This document shows positions 43,396 to 52,049 of a stretch of 64,000 bases of DNA, one piece after another. The notes below the pieces were generated by a model. That model saw only the letters and a program-made list of their open reading frames with translations, was not told the DNA's origin and did not search any database. Source of the DNA: Cryobacterium sp. Y82 (GTDB lineage: Bacteria; Actinomycetota; Actinomycetes; Actinomycetales; Microbacteriaceae); NCBI RefSeq assembly GCF_002929495.1, contig NZ_PJJJ01000026.1:75778-139777 (forward strand), read 5' to 3'. A program made the position numbers and the translations under genes. Numbering within the stretch: the first letter of the stretch is position 1; every line of letters begins with the position of its first letter.

Positions 43396-44472
43396 ATGAC
43401 ACTCAGCCCGATCCCCACCCCCACCGCTACCGCGCCCGACATCCTGCGCTGCGCCTACATGGACATCGTCGTGACCGACCTCGCCAAGTCGCGCGAATTC
43501 TACGTCGACATTCTCGGCCTCGTCGTCACCGAGGAAAACGACACCGAGATCTACCTGCGCAGCTTCGAAGAGTTCATCCACCACAACCTCGTGCTGCGCC
43601 AGGGGCCGATCGCCGCGGTCGCCGCGATGGCGTTTCGGGTACGCAGCCCCAAAGACGTCGACCTCGCCGAGGCGTATTACCAGGACCTCGGCTGCCGCAC
43701 CGAACGTCGCGCTGAGGGCTTCGTGACGGGCATCGGCGACAGCGTGCGCGTCGAGGACCCGCTCGGCTTTCCGTATGAGTTCTTTTACGCGAGCACCCAC
43801 GTGGAACGCCTCGCCTGGCGCTACGACCTGCAGGGTCCGGGCGCGCTCGTGCGCCTCGACCACTTCAACCAGGTCACCCCCGAAGTCGGCCGCGGCCGTA
43901 AATACCTTGAAGACCTCGGCTTTCGTGTCACCGAAGACATCCAGGACAAAGACGGCGTCACCTACGCCGCCTGGATGCGCCGCAAGGACACCGTGCACGA
44001 CACCGCCCTCACCGGCGGCAACGGGCCGCGCATGCACCACATCGCCTTCTCAACCCACGAGAAGCACAACATCATCTACATTTGCGACAAGCTCGGTGCG
44101 CTGCGCAAGAGCGACCTGATCGAACGCGGGCCGGGCCGCCACGGCGTCTCGAACGCGTTCTACCTGTACCTGCGCGACCCCGACGGCCACCGCGTCGAGA
44201 TCTACACGCAGGACTACTACACCGGCGACCCCGACAACCCCGTCGTCACCTGGGACGTGCACGACAACCAGCGCCGGGACTGGTGGGGCAACCCGGTCGT
44301 TCCCAGCTGGTACACGGATGCCTCCCTCGTGCTCGACCTCGACGGCAACCCTCAGCCGGTCATCGAACGCACCGAATCCAGTGAAATGGCCGTGACCGTC
44401 GGCGCCGACGGCTTCTCGTACACTCGTAAAGACGACGAGCTGGCCGGCTTTAAACTCGGCACCACCCTTTAG
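43396..44472 (+). CDS. hpaD: 3,4-dihydroxyphenylacetate 2,3-dioxygenase
   Basis: A 358-aa type I extradiol dioxygenase. Metal ligands are His156 (LDHFNQ), His215 (MHHIAF) and Glu268 (HRVEIY), each one residue beyond the numbering in Brevibacterium fuscum homoprotocatechuate dioxygenase. The acid-base neighbourhood RHGVSNAFYLYLRDPDGH is intact. It opens the ring of homoprotocatechuate at the meta position using O2. Relatives use either Fe(II) or Mn(II) (Arthrobacter MndD), and the metal cannot be told from sequence. A GAGGAG site precedes ATG 43396. Confidence 0.96.
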   Translation: MTLSPIPTPTATAPDILRCAYMDIVVTDLAKSREFYVDILGLVVTEENDTEIYLRSFEEFIHHNLVLRQGPIAAVAAMAFRVRSPKDVDLAEAYYQDLGCRTERRAEGFVTGIGDSVRVEDPLGFPYEFFYASTHVERLAWRYDLQGPGALVRLDHFNQVTPEVGRGRKYLEDLGFRVTEDIQDKDGVTYAAWMRRKDTVHDTALTGGNGPRMHHIAFSTHEKHNIIYICDKLGALRKSDLIERGPGRHGVSNAFYLYLRDPDGHRVEIYTQDYYTGDPDNPVVTWDVHDNQRRDWWGNPVVPSWYTDASLVLDLDGNPQPVIERTESSEMAVTVGADGFSYTRKDDELAGFKLGTTL

Positions 44473-44483
44473 GAGCGGCGCCC

Positions 44484-45269
44484 ATGCTTGATCACTCAGT
44501 CATTGAAGAAATCGTCGACGAACTTGTCGCGGCCGGGCTCACCCGGTCGACGGTTCCCCTTCTGACCACCCGCCACCCCGGGATGACCGTCGACGACGCC
44601 TACGCCGTGCAGAGCCTGTGGAAGGAGCGCGGCATCGCGGCTGGCCGCCGGCTCGTCGGCCACAAGATCGGTCTGACCTCCAAGGTCATGCAGGTCGCCA
44701 CCGGCATCACCGAACCCGACTATGGTGTGATCTTCGCCGACGAGGTCTACGAGAATGGCGCGAGCATCCGGTTCGACAGCTTCTCGAACGTGCGCATCGA
44801 AGTCGAGCTGGCGTTCGTGCTGGGCAAGCCGCTGTCCGGCCCCAACTGCACCTTGTTCGACGTGCTCGATGCCACGGACTACGTCGTTCCGGCGTTGGAG
44901 ATCCTCAGTTCGCGCATTGAGATGCCCGGCCGCACGATCGTCGACACCATCTCCGACAACGCAGCGATGGGCGGGATAGTGATGGGCGGCATTCCCGTGA
45001 AGGTTGGCGATATCGACCTGCGCTGGGTGTCGGCACTGCTGTACCGCAACCAGACCATCGAGGAATCAGGCGTCGCCGCGGCCGTACTGAACCACCCCGC
45101 TGCCGGAGTCTTCTGGCTGGCGAACAAGCTCGCCCAGCACGGAACCAGCCTTGAGGCCGGCGAGATCATTTTGGCCGGCTCGTTCACCCGTCCGATGTGG
45201 GTGCAGCAGGGCGACACCGTGCACGCCGACTACGGACCCTTGGGAGCCATCACATGCCGATTCGAGTAG
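44484..45269 (+). CDS. hpaH: 2-oxo-hept-4-ene-1,7-dioate hydratase
   Basis: A 261-aa member of the FAH-like hydratase/decarboxylase group (MhpD/HpaH). Visible are GHKIGLTSKVMQ, the metal-binding Glu residues in RIEVELAFVLGKPL, and DNAAMGGIVMGG. It adds water to the oxo-heptenedioate formed by the HpaG step, using Mg(II). It sits between hpaD (11 nt) and hpaI (16-nt overlap). Length is typical for the family. Confidence 0.94.
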   Translation: MLDHSVIEEIVDELVAAGLTRSTVPLLTTRHPGMTVDDAYAVQSLWKERGIAAGRRLVGHKIGLTSKVMQVATGITEPDYGVIFADEVYENGASIRFDSFSNVRIEVELAFVLGKPLSGPNCTLFDVLDATDYVVPALEILSSRIEMPGRTIVDTISDNAAMGGIVMGGIPVKVGDIDLRWVSALLYRNQTIEESGVAAAVLNHPAAGVFWLANKLAQHGTSLEAGEIILAGSFTRPMWVQQGDTVHADYGPLGAITCRFE

Positions 45270-46075
45270 CAGCAGAGCCGACCTTTCGAGACGTTCTCGG
45301 GGGCACTGAACGGGCGCAGATCGGCATGTGGGTGTGTTCCGGCAGCGCGCTGGTCGCGGAAATCTGTGCCGGTAGCGGCCTGGACTGGCTTTTGATCGAC
45401 ACCGAACACAGCCCGAATGGCCTCGAGTCCACGCTCAGCCAGCTGCAGGCCGTACACGGCTATCCAATCATGCCGCTGGTGCGCGCTCCGATCGGGGATC
45501 GGATCATCGTGAAGCAGCTGCTCGACCTCGGCGCGCAGAACCTGCTCATTCCGATGGTCGACACCGCCGAGCAAGCCCGTGACATGGTGGCCGCGGTGCG
45601 TTATGCGCCACACGGCGTTCGCGGCGTCGGCAGTGCCCTCGCCCGGGCGTCCCGGTGGAACCGCATCGACGACTACCTGGCCCGCGCCAACGAGACGATC
45701 TCCCTGTTCTTGCAGATCGAGACGATGGATGCCGTGGCCAATATTGCCGAGATCGCCGCCGTCGACGGCGTCGACGGCCTGTTCATCGGCCCCTCCGACC
45801 TCGCCGCCTCGATGGGCCTGCTCGGTCAGCAGGACCACCCCGACGTCGTCGCCTCGGTCGAGCAGTGCATCCGCACCGTCACGGCGCTCGGTAAGCCCGT
45901 TGGTGTCAATGCTTTCGCGCCCGCGACCGCCGAGCGTTACCTCGCGGCGGGCGCCCGCTTCGTGCTCGTCGGTGCCGACGTGGCCATCCTCGCCCGCGCC
46001 TCGGAGAAGCTCGCCACCTCCTTCATCAGGCCAGCGGGTCTGGCCGGACCCGAGGTTCCGCGGCGGAGTTACTGA
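45254..46075 (+). CDS. hpaI: 4-hydroxy-2-oxoheptanedioate aldolase
   Basis: A 273-aa class II aldolase of the HpcH/HpaI family. Motifs include LDWLLIDTEHSPNG, VRAPIGDRIIVKQLLDLGAQ, ETMDAVANI and GLFIGPSDLAASMG, with Glu and Asp metal ligands. It cleaves 4-hydroxy-2-oxoheptanedioate to pyruvate and succinic semialdehyde, the substrate of the divergent gabD product. ATG 45254 (GGGAG upstream) overlaps hpaH by 16 nt. The stop codon lies inside a 16-bp tandem repeat. Confidence 0.95.
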   Translation: MPIRVAAEPTFRDVLGGTERAQIGMWVCSGSALVAEICAGSGLDWLLIDTEHSPNGLESTLSQLQAVHGYPIMPLVRAPIGDRIIVKQLLDLGAQNLLIPMVDTAEQARDMVAAVRYAPHGVRGVGSALARASRWNRIDDYLARANETISLFLQIETMDAVANIAEIAAVDGVDGLFIGPSDLAASMGLLGQQDHPDVVASVEQCIRTVTALGKPVGVNAFAPATAERYLAAGARFVLVGADVAILARASEKLATSFIRPAGLAGPEVPRRSY

Positions 46076-46102
46076 GCGACAGAATGACTGAGCGACAGAG
46101 CC
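46071..46102. repeat. 16-bp tandem duplication between hpaI and the IclR gene
   Basis: Two adjacent copies begin ACTGAGCGACAGA (46071-46086 and 46087-46102) and differ only in the last three bases. The first copy holds the hpaI stop TGA. It could be a regulator-binding repeat or simple slippage. Confidence 0.75.
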
Positions 46103-46120
46103 GAATGCGAGAATAGGAGC

Positions 46121-46861
46121 GTGTCGATCCCAGAATTCGCCGAGACCTCCGGCAACCCCGCCTCGGCGCCCGCCGCGCACTCGCAAACGCTGTCGCGCGG
46201 CATCCGTGTGCTGGAAATTCTCGCTGACACCGATGAGCCGATGAGCATCGTCGATATCGCCAACGCCCTCGACGTGCACCGTTCGATCGCCTATCGCATC
46301 CTCCGCACCCTCGAAGATCACGGCCTCGTCGTGCGCGACCAGGCCGGACTGGTGCGGCTCGGCCCGCGCCTGGCCGCCTTGGCGCGGGGTGTCTCGCGTG
46401 ACTTACAGGCCGCTGCCCTGCCCGTGCTCACGCGCATCGCCAACGAGCTCGGCATGACCGCGTTCATCGCGGTGCTCGACCAGAGCGAGGTCGTCACGCT
46501 TGTGAGTATCGAACCGCGGAAGGCCCAAGCGACGGTCGCACAGCAGCCCGGCACACGGCATCCGCTGAATATGGGCGCACCGGGAATCGCCATCCAGTCA
46601 GGCCTGAACGCCGGTCAGTGGGCCGCGCTCGGTCTCGCCGAAGTTCGCCGGAGCGAGGCCGGTGAGGTCGCCACTCTCGGCTATGCCGCCAGCCACGACG
46701 AGGTCGTTCCCGGACTGTCGTCGATCGCCGTGCCCCTGGCTGTACCCGGGCAATCACCCGCCTCGCTCGCCGTCGTGTACATCTCGAGTTTGCACTCCCC
46801 CACCGACATCGGTGCAGCGCTCACCGAGGCTGCGCGCACGATCGTCGCTGAGCTTCGCTGA
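46121..46861 (+). CDS. IclR family transcriptional regulator
   Basis: Encodes 246 aa. The winged helix spans about residues 25-75 (SRGIRVLEIL, MSIVDIANALDVHRSIAYRIL). The effector domain carries FIAVLDQSEVVTLVSIE and HPLNMGAPGIAIQSG. IclR proteins commonly respond to aromatic acids or pathway intermediates, so this is probably the second regulator of the hpa genes. GTG 46121 has AGGAG only 1 nt away, too close for normal initiation. A GAGAAT box at 46109 could allow a leaderless transcript. Confidence 0.88.
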   Translation: MSIPEFAETSGNPASAPAAHSQTLSRGIRVLEILADTDEPMSIVDIANALDVHRSIAYRILRTLEDHGLVVRDQAGLVRLGPRLAALARGVSRDLQAAALPVLTRIANELGMTAFIAVLDQSEVVTLVSIEPRKAQATVAQQPGTRHPLNMGAPGIAIQSGLNAGQWAALGLAEVRRSEAGEVATLGYAASHDEVVPGLSSIAVPLAVPGQSPASLAVVYISSLHSPTDIGAALTEAARTIVAELR

Positions 46862-47540
46862 TTATTTGGCCATGCACAGGCTTTGCATGCCCACTCGCAC
46901 GGTCGAACCAACGTTCCGGGCGCGCAGTTGCGACACGACGCTGGGCTCGTCGGCATAGGCGTAGAACTCGCTGTTCTCGGGGGCGCTGGGGTGGCCATCG
47001 GTGGCCCATCCCGTCGTGATTCGAAGATACGCGGCGGCCGCGGCGTCGTAGTTGACGTCCCAGTCGTCGGTGTCCGCGCCGGAGAACGTGAGCTCCATGC
47101 CGTAGCCGATTCCCGTACCCAGGCAGTCGAATGCATAGGGCGCGGCCGCCACGGCCGGGCAGCCTCCCGGCCACGTAGGCGAAGTTCACCTCGGATGCTG
47201 CCGGCGCGACCCTCGGCACCGACCAGACACCCGCGATCACCCCGATTATCATGCTCGCAACGCCCAGCACGAGCACGACGGACAGGCCGATAGTCACGCC
47301 CTCAGCGGTCGCGCTGGCCCACGCATCGGGCCCGGTAGAACAGAGCATGCGGGGCGGAAAAAAATCGTAGCGCACGCGGTCGCCCGGGCTTTGTACCCGC
47401 GCGCACGTCTCGTAGGGGTCCCAGGCGTTGAGCACGAAGGTGGCCGTGCCGATCGGCCAGAGCAGAGTCACGATCAAGCCGGCGATGAGCACGCCGAACA
47501 CGCTGCGGGCTCGCAGCACGGCGGATTTCTCTGAAGTCAT
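46862..47540 (-). pseudogene. Frameshifted membrane protein gene
   Basis: The first part (from ATG 47540) encodes two hydrophobic helices (VFGVLIAGLIVTLLWPIGTA and a second near VVLVLGVASMIIGVIAG) and runs to about 47175. The continuation to the stop at 46862 is in the next frame and encodes a soluble part (YAFDCLGTGIGYGMELTF, GADTDDWDVNYDAAAAAYL). Skipping one G of the GGCCGGGAGG tract near 47172-47181 would join them as a 226-aa protein. This is either a recent +1 frameshift or a sequence error. Function unknown; no family recognised. Confidence 0.65.
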
Positions 47541-47772
47541 TTCTTCCAAACTAGCGGTCTGCATGCCGAAATCGCTCGTGGCCGCCCCCGTGCAGGGTGC
47601 AAAATCGCACTCTGGTAGCCGCAACATATCGATACCACACAATACTGACCAATAGGTAGGTAATCTTTGGTTTAGCTGCCATACTGCCCCAGTGCCGATA
47701 TTCTCCGCACGATCCACACACTTCGCCGCAGCACCCGACCCAGCACCGCAGTGAGATACGAGGGAGTATTCC

Positions 47773-49119
47773 ATGGCTTTTACGACCGAGCGCACGCAGG
47801 CAACCAGCGCTAAACGGAACGAAGAACGGCGGGTCCTCGCCGGCACGATGGTGGGCACCACCATCGAGTGGTACGACTTCTTCATCTACGCCCAGGCCGC
47901 CGGCCTCGTGCTGGCCGGCCTGTTTTTCGCACCGCTCGCCGGAGAGAACGAACCGCTCGCCCAGCTGATCGCCTGGGCCTCGCTCGGCATCAGCTTCCTG
48001 TTTCGCCCGCTCGGCGCCATCGTCGCCGGACACCTCGGTGACCGCATCGGCCGCAAGGCCATGCTGGTCTTCACCCTCGTCATGATGGGCGCGGCCACCG
48101 CGCTCATCGGCCTGCTGCCAACCTTCGACCAGATCGGCGTCTGGGCACCGATCCTGCTGATCGTGCTGCGCATCCTGCAGGGCTTCTCGGCCGGCGGCGA
48201 ATGGGGCGGCGCCGCGCTCATGAGCGTCGAGCACGCACCAATCAACAAGCGCGGATTCTTCGGTGCCTACCCGCAGATCGGCGTTCCAGTCGGCCTCATC
48301 CTCGCCACCGGTGTGATGATTCTGGTCACCACCTCGATGAGTGAAGAAGCGTTCCTCAGCTGGGGTTGGCGCATTCCGTTCCTCGTCTCCGTGCTACTCA
48401 TCGTTGTTGGCTGGGTCATCCGCCGCGCGGTCGCTGAGAGCCCGGTCTTCAAGGAGATGCAGACTCGCAAGAAGGAGTCTGCCGCCCCGCTCAAGCAACT
48501 GTTCCAGAACCACTCGCGACAGGTCATCCTCACGGCACTGATCTTCATCGCCAACAATGCGGCCGGTTACATGCTCATCGCTTTCTTCAGTTCATATGCC
48601 ACCAAGCCCGCCGAAGCTGGCGGACTCGGTATGGAGCGCACCCCGGTGCTCATCGCCAGCACCGTCGCCGCCGTGTTCTGGCTCGCGTCGACCATGCTCG
48701 GTGGCATCCTCTCCGACAAAATCGGCCGCGTGCGCACCTTCCAGCTCGGCTACGCCTTTCTGTTCATCTGGGCGATCCCGATGTTCCTGCTCATCGATAC
48801 CGGCGACATCGTCTGGTTCGCGCTCTCGCTCATCATCCTGGCGAGCGGACTCGGCTTCTCCTACGGCCCGCAGGCCGCGCTCTACGCCGAAATGTTCCCG
48901 GCCCAGGTGCGCTACTCCGGCGTCTCAATCGGCTACGCGCTCGGCGCGATCCTCGGTGGCGCGTTCGCTCCGCTCATCGCGCAACTGTTGCTCGACGAGA
49001 CCGGCCAGTCCTTCTCCATCGGCATCTACCTCATGGCCCTCGCTACAATCTCCTTCGTCGCGGTGACCCTGGTCAAGGAAACGCGCGGAGTTCCGCTGGG
49101 CATCAGCACCCACGAGTAG
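47773..49119 (+). CDS. MFS transporter, metabolite:H+ symporter (MHS) family
   Basis: A 448-aa, 12-helix transporter. GTTIEWYDFFIYAQAAGLV in helix one, GHLGDRIGRKAMLVF in the first cytoplasmic loop and GFSAGGEWGGAALMSVEHAP in helix five are MHS signatures. It is nearest to the hpa operon apart from a broken gene, so uptake of an aromatic acid is possible but unproven. GAGGGAG lies 7 nt before ATG 47773. It ends in a strong hairpin. Confidence 0.9.
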   Translation: MAFTTERTQATSAKRNEERRVLAGTMVGTTIEWYDFFIYAQAAGLVLAGLFFAPLAGENEPLAQLIAWASLGISFLFRPLGAIVAGHLGDRIGRKAMLVFTLVMMGAATALIGLLPTFDQIGVWAPILLIVLRILQGFSAGGEWGGAALMSVEHAPINKRGFFGAYPQIGVPVGLILATGVMILVTTSMSEEAFLSWGWRIPFLVSVLLIVVGWVIRRAVAESPVFKEMQTRKKESAAPLKQLFQNHSRQVILTALIFIANNAAGYMLIAFFSSYATKPAEAGGLGMERTPVLIASTVAAVFWLASTMLGGILSDKIGRVRTFQLGYAFLFIWAIPMFLLIDTGDIVWFALSLIILASGLGFSYGPQAALYAEMFPAQVRYSGVSIGYALGAILGGAFAPLIAQLLLDETGQSFSIGIYLMALATISFVAVTLVKETRGVPLGISTHE

Positions 49120-49133
49120 CTCTCGCAAATCCG

Positions 49134-49171
49134 AACCGTGCCGCCGAGAGTAAAATCCGGGCGGCACGGTT
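49134..49171. terminator. Hairpin between convergent MHS symporter and hydrolase genes
   Basis: AACCGTGCCGCC (49134-49145) pairs perfectly with GGCGGCACGGTT (49160-49171) around a 14-nt loop. On the plus strand ATT follows, and on the minus strand a short T/C run. It serves both converging genes. Confidence 0.8.
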
Positions 49172-49201
49172 ATTCCGTGCTCCCTTGGACCGAGCCCGGG
49201 C

Positions 49202-49933
49202 TCAGGTCAAGAATTCCAGGGCGGCTTGCTTGAACTCGCCAGCGGTCAACGCGCTGAGGTGGGTGCGGCCGGGCAGTTCGACGTACCCGGCACCGCGCTC
49301 GGCCGCAATCAGCGCTACCCCGGCCGGAATCTGGTCGGCACCGCCCGCCACGAACAATTGCCGGATGCCCACTGGCACGTCCAGGGTGCTTCCCGCCATC
49401 CCCTGCACGCACGCCATCAGCGCCTCCCGGTCGGCTCCGGCGATGAGGGCCGGCCCGAGTACGGCGGCAATGGTCGGGTCGGAAGAAAGGTCGCCAGAGC
49501 GCAGGAACCGGTTGACCTCGCCCTGATCCCAGGTATCGAATAGTTCGAGCGGCCCGGCTCCGCCGAGCACAAGGCTGCGCACGCGTTCGGGCGCAAGCCG
49601 GGCCATGGCGGCCACGACCCGCGACCCCAGGGAATAGCCGATGACATCGACCCGCTCAAGCTCCAGCATGTCGAGCACAGCCACGAGGTCGGCGGCCAGC
49701 TGCCTCGGTAGGTAGTCGTCAGAGCGGTGCGGTTTGTCGCTGCGCCCATGTCCGCGCAGGTCGGGCGTGATCGCGCCCCGCCCCACTTCCCCGAGCGCCC
49801 GCACCCACCCCGAGCCAATCCAGGTGACCGCTGCGGTCGACGCGAAACCGTGCACGAGCAAAACCGGTCGTTCCCCCGGCGCGGCATCAAAGGCAACACG
49901 CACCCCGTCGAGCCGTCTCGCGAACGAGGTCAC
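49202..49933 (-). CDS. Alpha/beta fold hydrolase
   Basis: Encodes 243 aa. The oxyanion-hole segment LLVHGFAST, the Asp-rich turn TPDLRGHGRSDKP, the nucleophile elbow GYSLGS (Ser) and the C-terminal His in PGRTHLSALTAG make a complete catalytic triad set. Substrate is unknown; the size and HGRSDKP motif are typical of small esterases and C-C hydrolases. It overlaps the upstream nicotinamidase gene by 4 nt (ATGA), suggesting joint expression, though no functional link is known. Confidence 0.88.
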   Translation of the reverse strand: MTSFARRLDGVRVAFDAAPGERPVLLVHGFASTAAVTWIGSGWVRALGEVGRGAITPDLRGHGRSDKPHRSDDYLPRQLAADLVAVLDMLELERVDVIGYSLGSRVVAAMARLAPERVRSLVLGGAGPLELFDTWDQGEVNRFLRSGDLSSDPTIAAVLGPALIAGADREALMACVQGMAGSTLDVPVGIRQLFVAGGADQIPAGVALIAAERGAGYVELPGRTHLSALTAGEFKQAALEFLT

Positions 49934-50520
49934 TCGGCGGCGTCACTCGCGGCAAAGACCGCGCCGGCGTGCGCCATCTCAGCGAGGGCGGTCGCCGTGG
50001 CTTCCGCAGCGACACCGGCAACCAGGTCGGTCAGCACACGCACGCGCTGGCCATGTTCGAGCGCGTCGAGAACGGAGGCCCGCACGCAGTGGTCCGTTGC
50101 GAGGCCGACGATGTCGATCTCGGTCACGCCGTGCTCGGTCAGCAACTCCGTCACCGTCTGCCCGGCTTCGGTGGTGCCCTCGAAGATGGAGTATGCAGGC
50201 TTGCCCTGGCCCTTGCGAATATGGAAGGTCACGGCATCCGTGGTGAGAGCCTTGTGGTATTCGGCGCCCGCGGTACCGGCCACACAGTGCACGGGCCAGG
50301 TCGTGACGTAGTCGGGTGCCGTATCGCGCGCGAAGTGGCCGCCGTTGTCGTTGCCGATATCGTGCCAGTCGCGTGAGGCGAACACGTATTTGTAGGCGAG
50401 CGGATGCTGCGCCAGCAGCGCGCTCACGCCCGCCGCTACTGCGCTGCCCCCGTCAACGCCGAGCGCACCGCCCTCGGTGAAGTCATTCTGAACGTCGATG
50501 ATGAACAGTGCACGGGTCAC
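49930..50520 (-). CDS. pncA: Nicotinamidase
   Basis: Encodes 196 aa of the isochorismatase-like fold. The catalytic triad is Asp9 (IDVQNDF), Lys103 (HIRKGQG) and Cys145 (ATDHCVRAS). Asp51 and His53 (RDWH) are metal ligands. It hydrolyses nicotinamide to nicotinate for NAD salvage, and in relatives also activates pyrazinamide. It lies between a PBP4-type gene (18 nt upstream) and the overlapping hydrolase. Confidence 0.94.
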   Translation of the reverse strand: MTRALFIIDVQNDFTEGGALGVDGGSAVAAGVSALLAQHPLAYKYVFASRDWHDIGNDNGGHFARDTAPDYVTTWPVHCVAGTAGAEYHKALTTDAVTFHIRKGQGKPAYSIFEGTTEAGQTVTELLTEHGVTEIDIVGLATDHCVRASVLDALEHGQRVRVLTDLVAGVAAEATATALAEMAHAGAVFAASDAAE

Positions 50521-50538
50521 GCGGTCTCCTTCGAATGG

Positions 50539-52017
50539 TCAGTTATTGGACAGATTGTCGCCGCAGTGAAAAAACCCGGTGGTCAGCGTGTCGATGGCGA
50601 TTTTAGCGCTCGAGCTCACGTTGCCGATGGCGTAAATGGCGAAGGTGAGCGGGGTACCATCGGCGGCACGAACGACCCCGGCGAGCGTGTATCCGGTATC
50701 GATCCAGCCGGTCTTGGCGAACACTGCGCCGTCGGCGGCGGCATTCGCCCCGGCGAAACGGTCGTTGTACGAGAGGGATCCGCGCGGTCCGCCGGCGATC
50801 GGCAATCCGTCAAAGAGTACGCCGAGGTTGCCCTCGCGGGCGTTGACCTTGATAAACAGGGCCGTCAGGTAGGCCGGCGAGACAGCGTTGTGGGGGCTGA
50901 GGCCCGAGCCGTCCTTGATGATCATGCCGGTCGTGTCGATGCCGTAGGCGGCGAGGCCATCGACGATGCCCTGCTGCAGCGCGGAGAACGAGTTGCCGGC
51001 ACCGTTTTCGATGGCCACGAGGCGGGCGAGCATCTCGGCGATGGTGTTGTCACTCACAATCAGGGACTGCTGAATGAGCGTTGACACCGGCGCGGACTGC
51101 ACGGCACCGAGTTGGGCGGCGTCGGCCGGGGCGGTGGCCGAACTGATGCTGAGGCCACCGCCGAGCGCGTCGGCAAAGGCCTGGCCGGCCCGGGCAATCG
51201 GGTCTTCGCTGCGCGCCGACGTGCTGCGGGTCGGGTCGTTGCGGTCCCCGTCGACCATCAGCGCGGTGATCTCGGGCATGGAGCCGAGTCCGAGCTCGGT
51301 GCGGGCCCAGCCCTCGTCCCAGTCAGGGCCGGAAAAGTACGATGCGTCGAGCACGAGCGAGGTGATCGGCGGATTGGTCGGGTCGGCGGCCCAGGCGACC
51401 CGGGTCTGGGTGGCGAGGTCGTCGAGGTGGGCGGCGCCGGTGTAGAACGGCTCCTGACCGGTGGGCAGCCGCGACAGGGTGAGGTCTCCCCCGCCGACGA
51501 GCACGACCTGACCGGGTTCGGCGCCCTTCACTACGCGGGTCGTGGCCCGGTAGTCGCTGCCGAGCACATTGAGGGCGGCGGCCGAGGTGAGCACCTTCAT
51601 GACGCTCGCGGTACGCGACGACGTTGTGCCGCCGCGGTTGAAGAGCACCTCACCGGTGCTGGCATTGACGACCTGCGCCTGAAAATCGGCGAGGCGGGTG
51701 TCGGCGGCGAGCCCGGCGACCGAGCAGGTACGCAGTCGGCTGGCCGTCGTCACCTCGGCGGGCACCGGCCGCGCCGGGTCAACAGTGGGAGTGGGGCTCG
51801 GCGCGGCCGCGGGCGACGCCACAACGGATGCCGCTGCCGGCGCCGCCGCGCCGGTCTGGGTTCCGGCAAAAACGGCTCCACTGCCCAGCAGCACGAAGAC
51901 GAGAGCACCGGCGGCGATCAGCCAGGCCCGGCGGTACCGGGCGAAGACTGCGCCGATTCCGCTGCGCGGGGCAGGGTCGACCGCGGGGGCTACGGGTGTC
52001 TGCACGGGTTCATCCAC
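50539..52017 (-). CDS. dacB: D-alanyl-D-alanine carboxypeptidase/endopeptidase (PBP4 family)
   Basis: Encodes 492 aa. A single membrane helix lies at about residues 31-50 after a short cytoplasmic tail, then an Ala/Pro/Thr linker and the PBP4 (S13) domain. The active-site motifs are SVMK (Ser138, Lys141), SDN (in IVSDNTIAEML) and KTG (AKTGWIDTG). It trims or cleaves peptidoglycan cross-links outside the membrane. GTG 52017 abuts GGAG directly; GTG 52005, with a better-spaced GGAGG, is an alternative start. Confidence 0.92.
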   Translation of the reverse strand: MDEPVQTPVAPAVDPAPRSGIGAVFARYRRAWLIAAGALVFVLLGSGAVFAGTQTGAAAPAAASVVASPAAAPSPTPTVDPARPVPAEVTTASRLRTCSVAGLAADTRLADFQAQVVNASTGEVLFNRGGTTSSRTASVMKVLTSAAALNVLGSDYRATTRVVKGAEPGQVVLVGGGDLTLSRLPTGQEPFYTGAAHLDDLATQTRVAWAADPTNPPITSLVLDASYFSGPDWDEGWARTELGLGSMPEITALMVDGDRNDPTRSTSARSEDPIARAGQAFADALGGGLSISSATAPADAAQLGAVQSAPVSTLIQQSLIVSDNTIAEMLARLVAIENGAGNSFSALQQGIVDGLAAYGIDTTGMIIKDGSGLSPHNAVSPAYLTALFIKVNAREGNLGVLFDGLPIAGGPRGSLSYNDRFAGANAAADGAVFAKTGWIDTGYTLAGVVRAADGTPLTFAIYAIGNVSSSAKIAIDTLTTGFFHCGDNLSNN

Positions 52018-52049
52018 CTCCGTATGGTAGCCGACGCGCCTCGGGCCAG

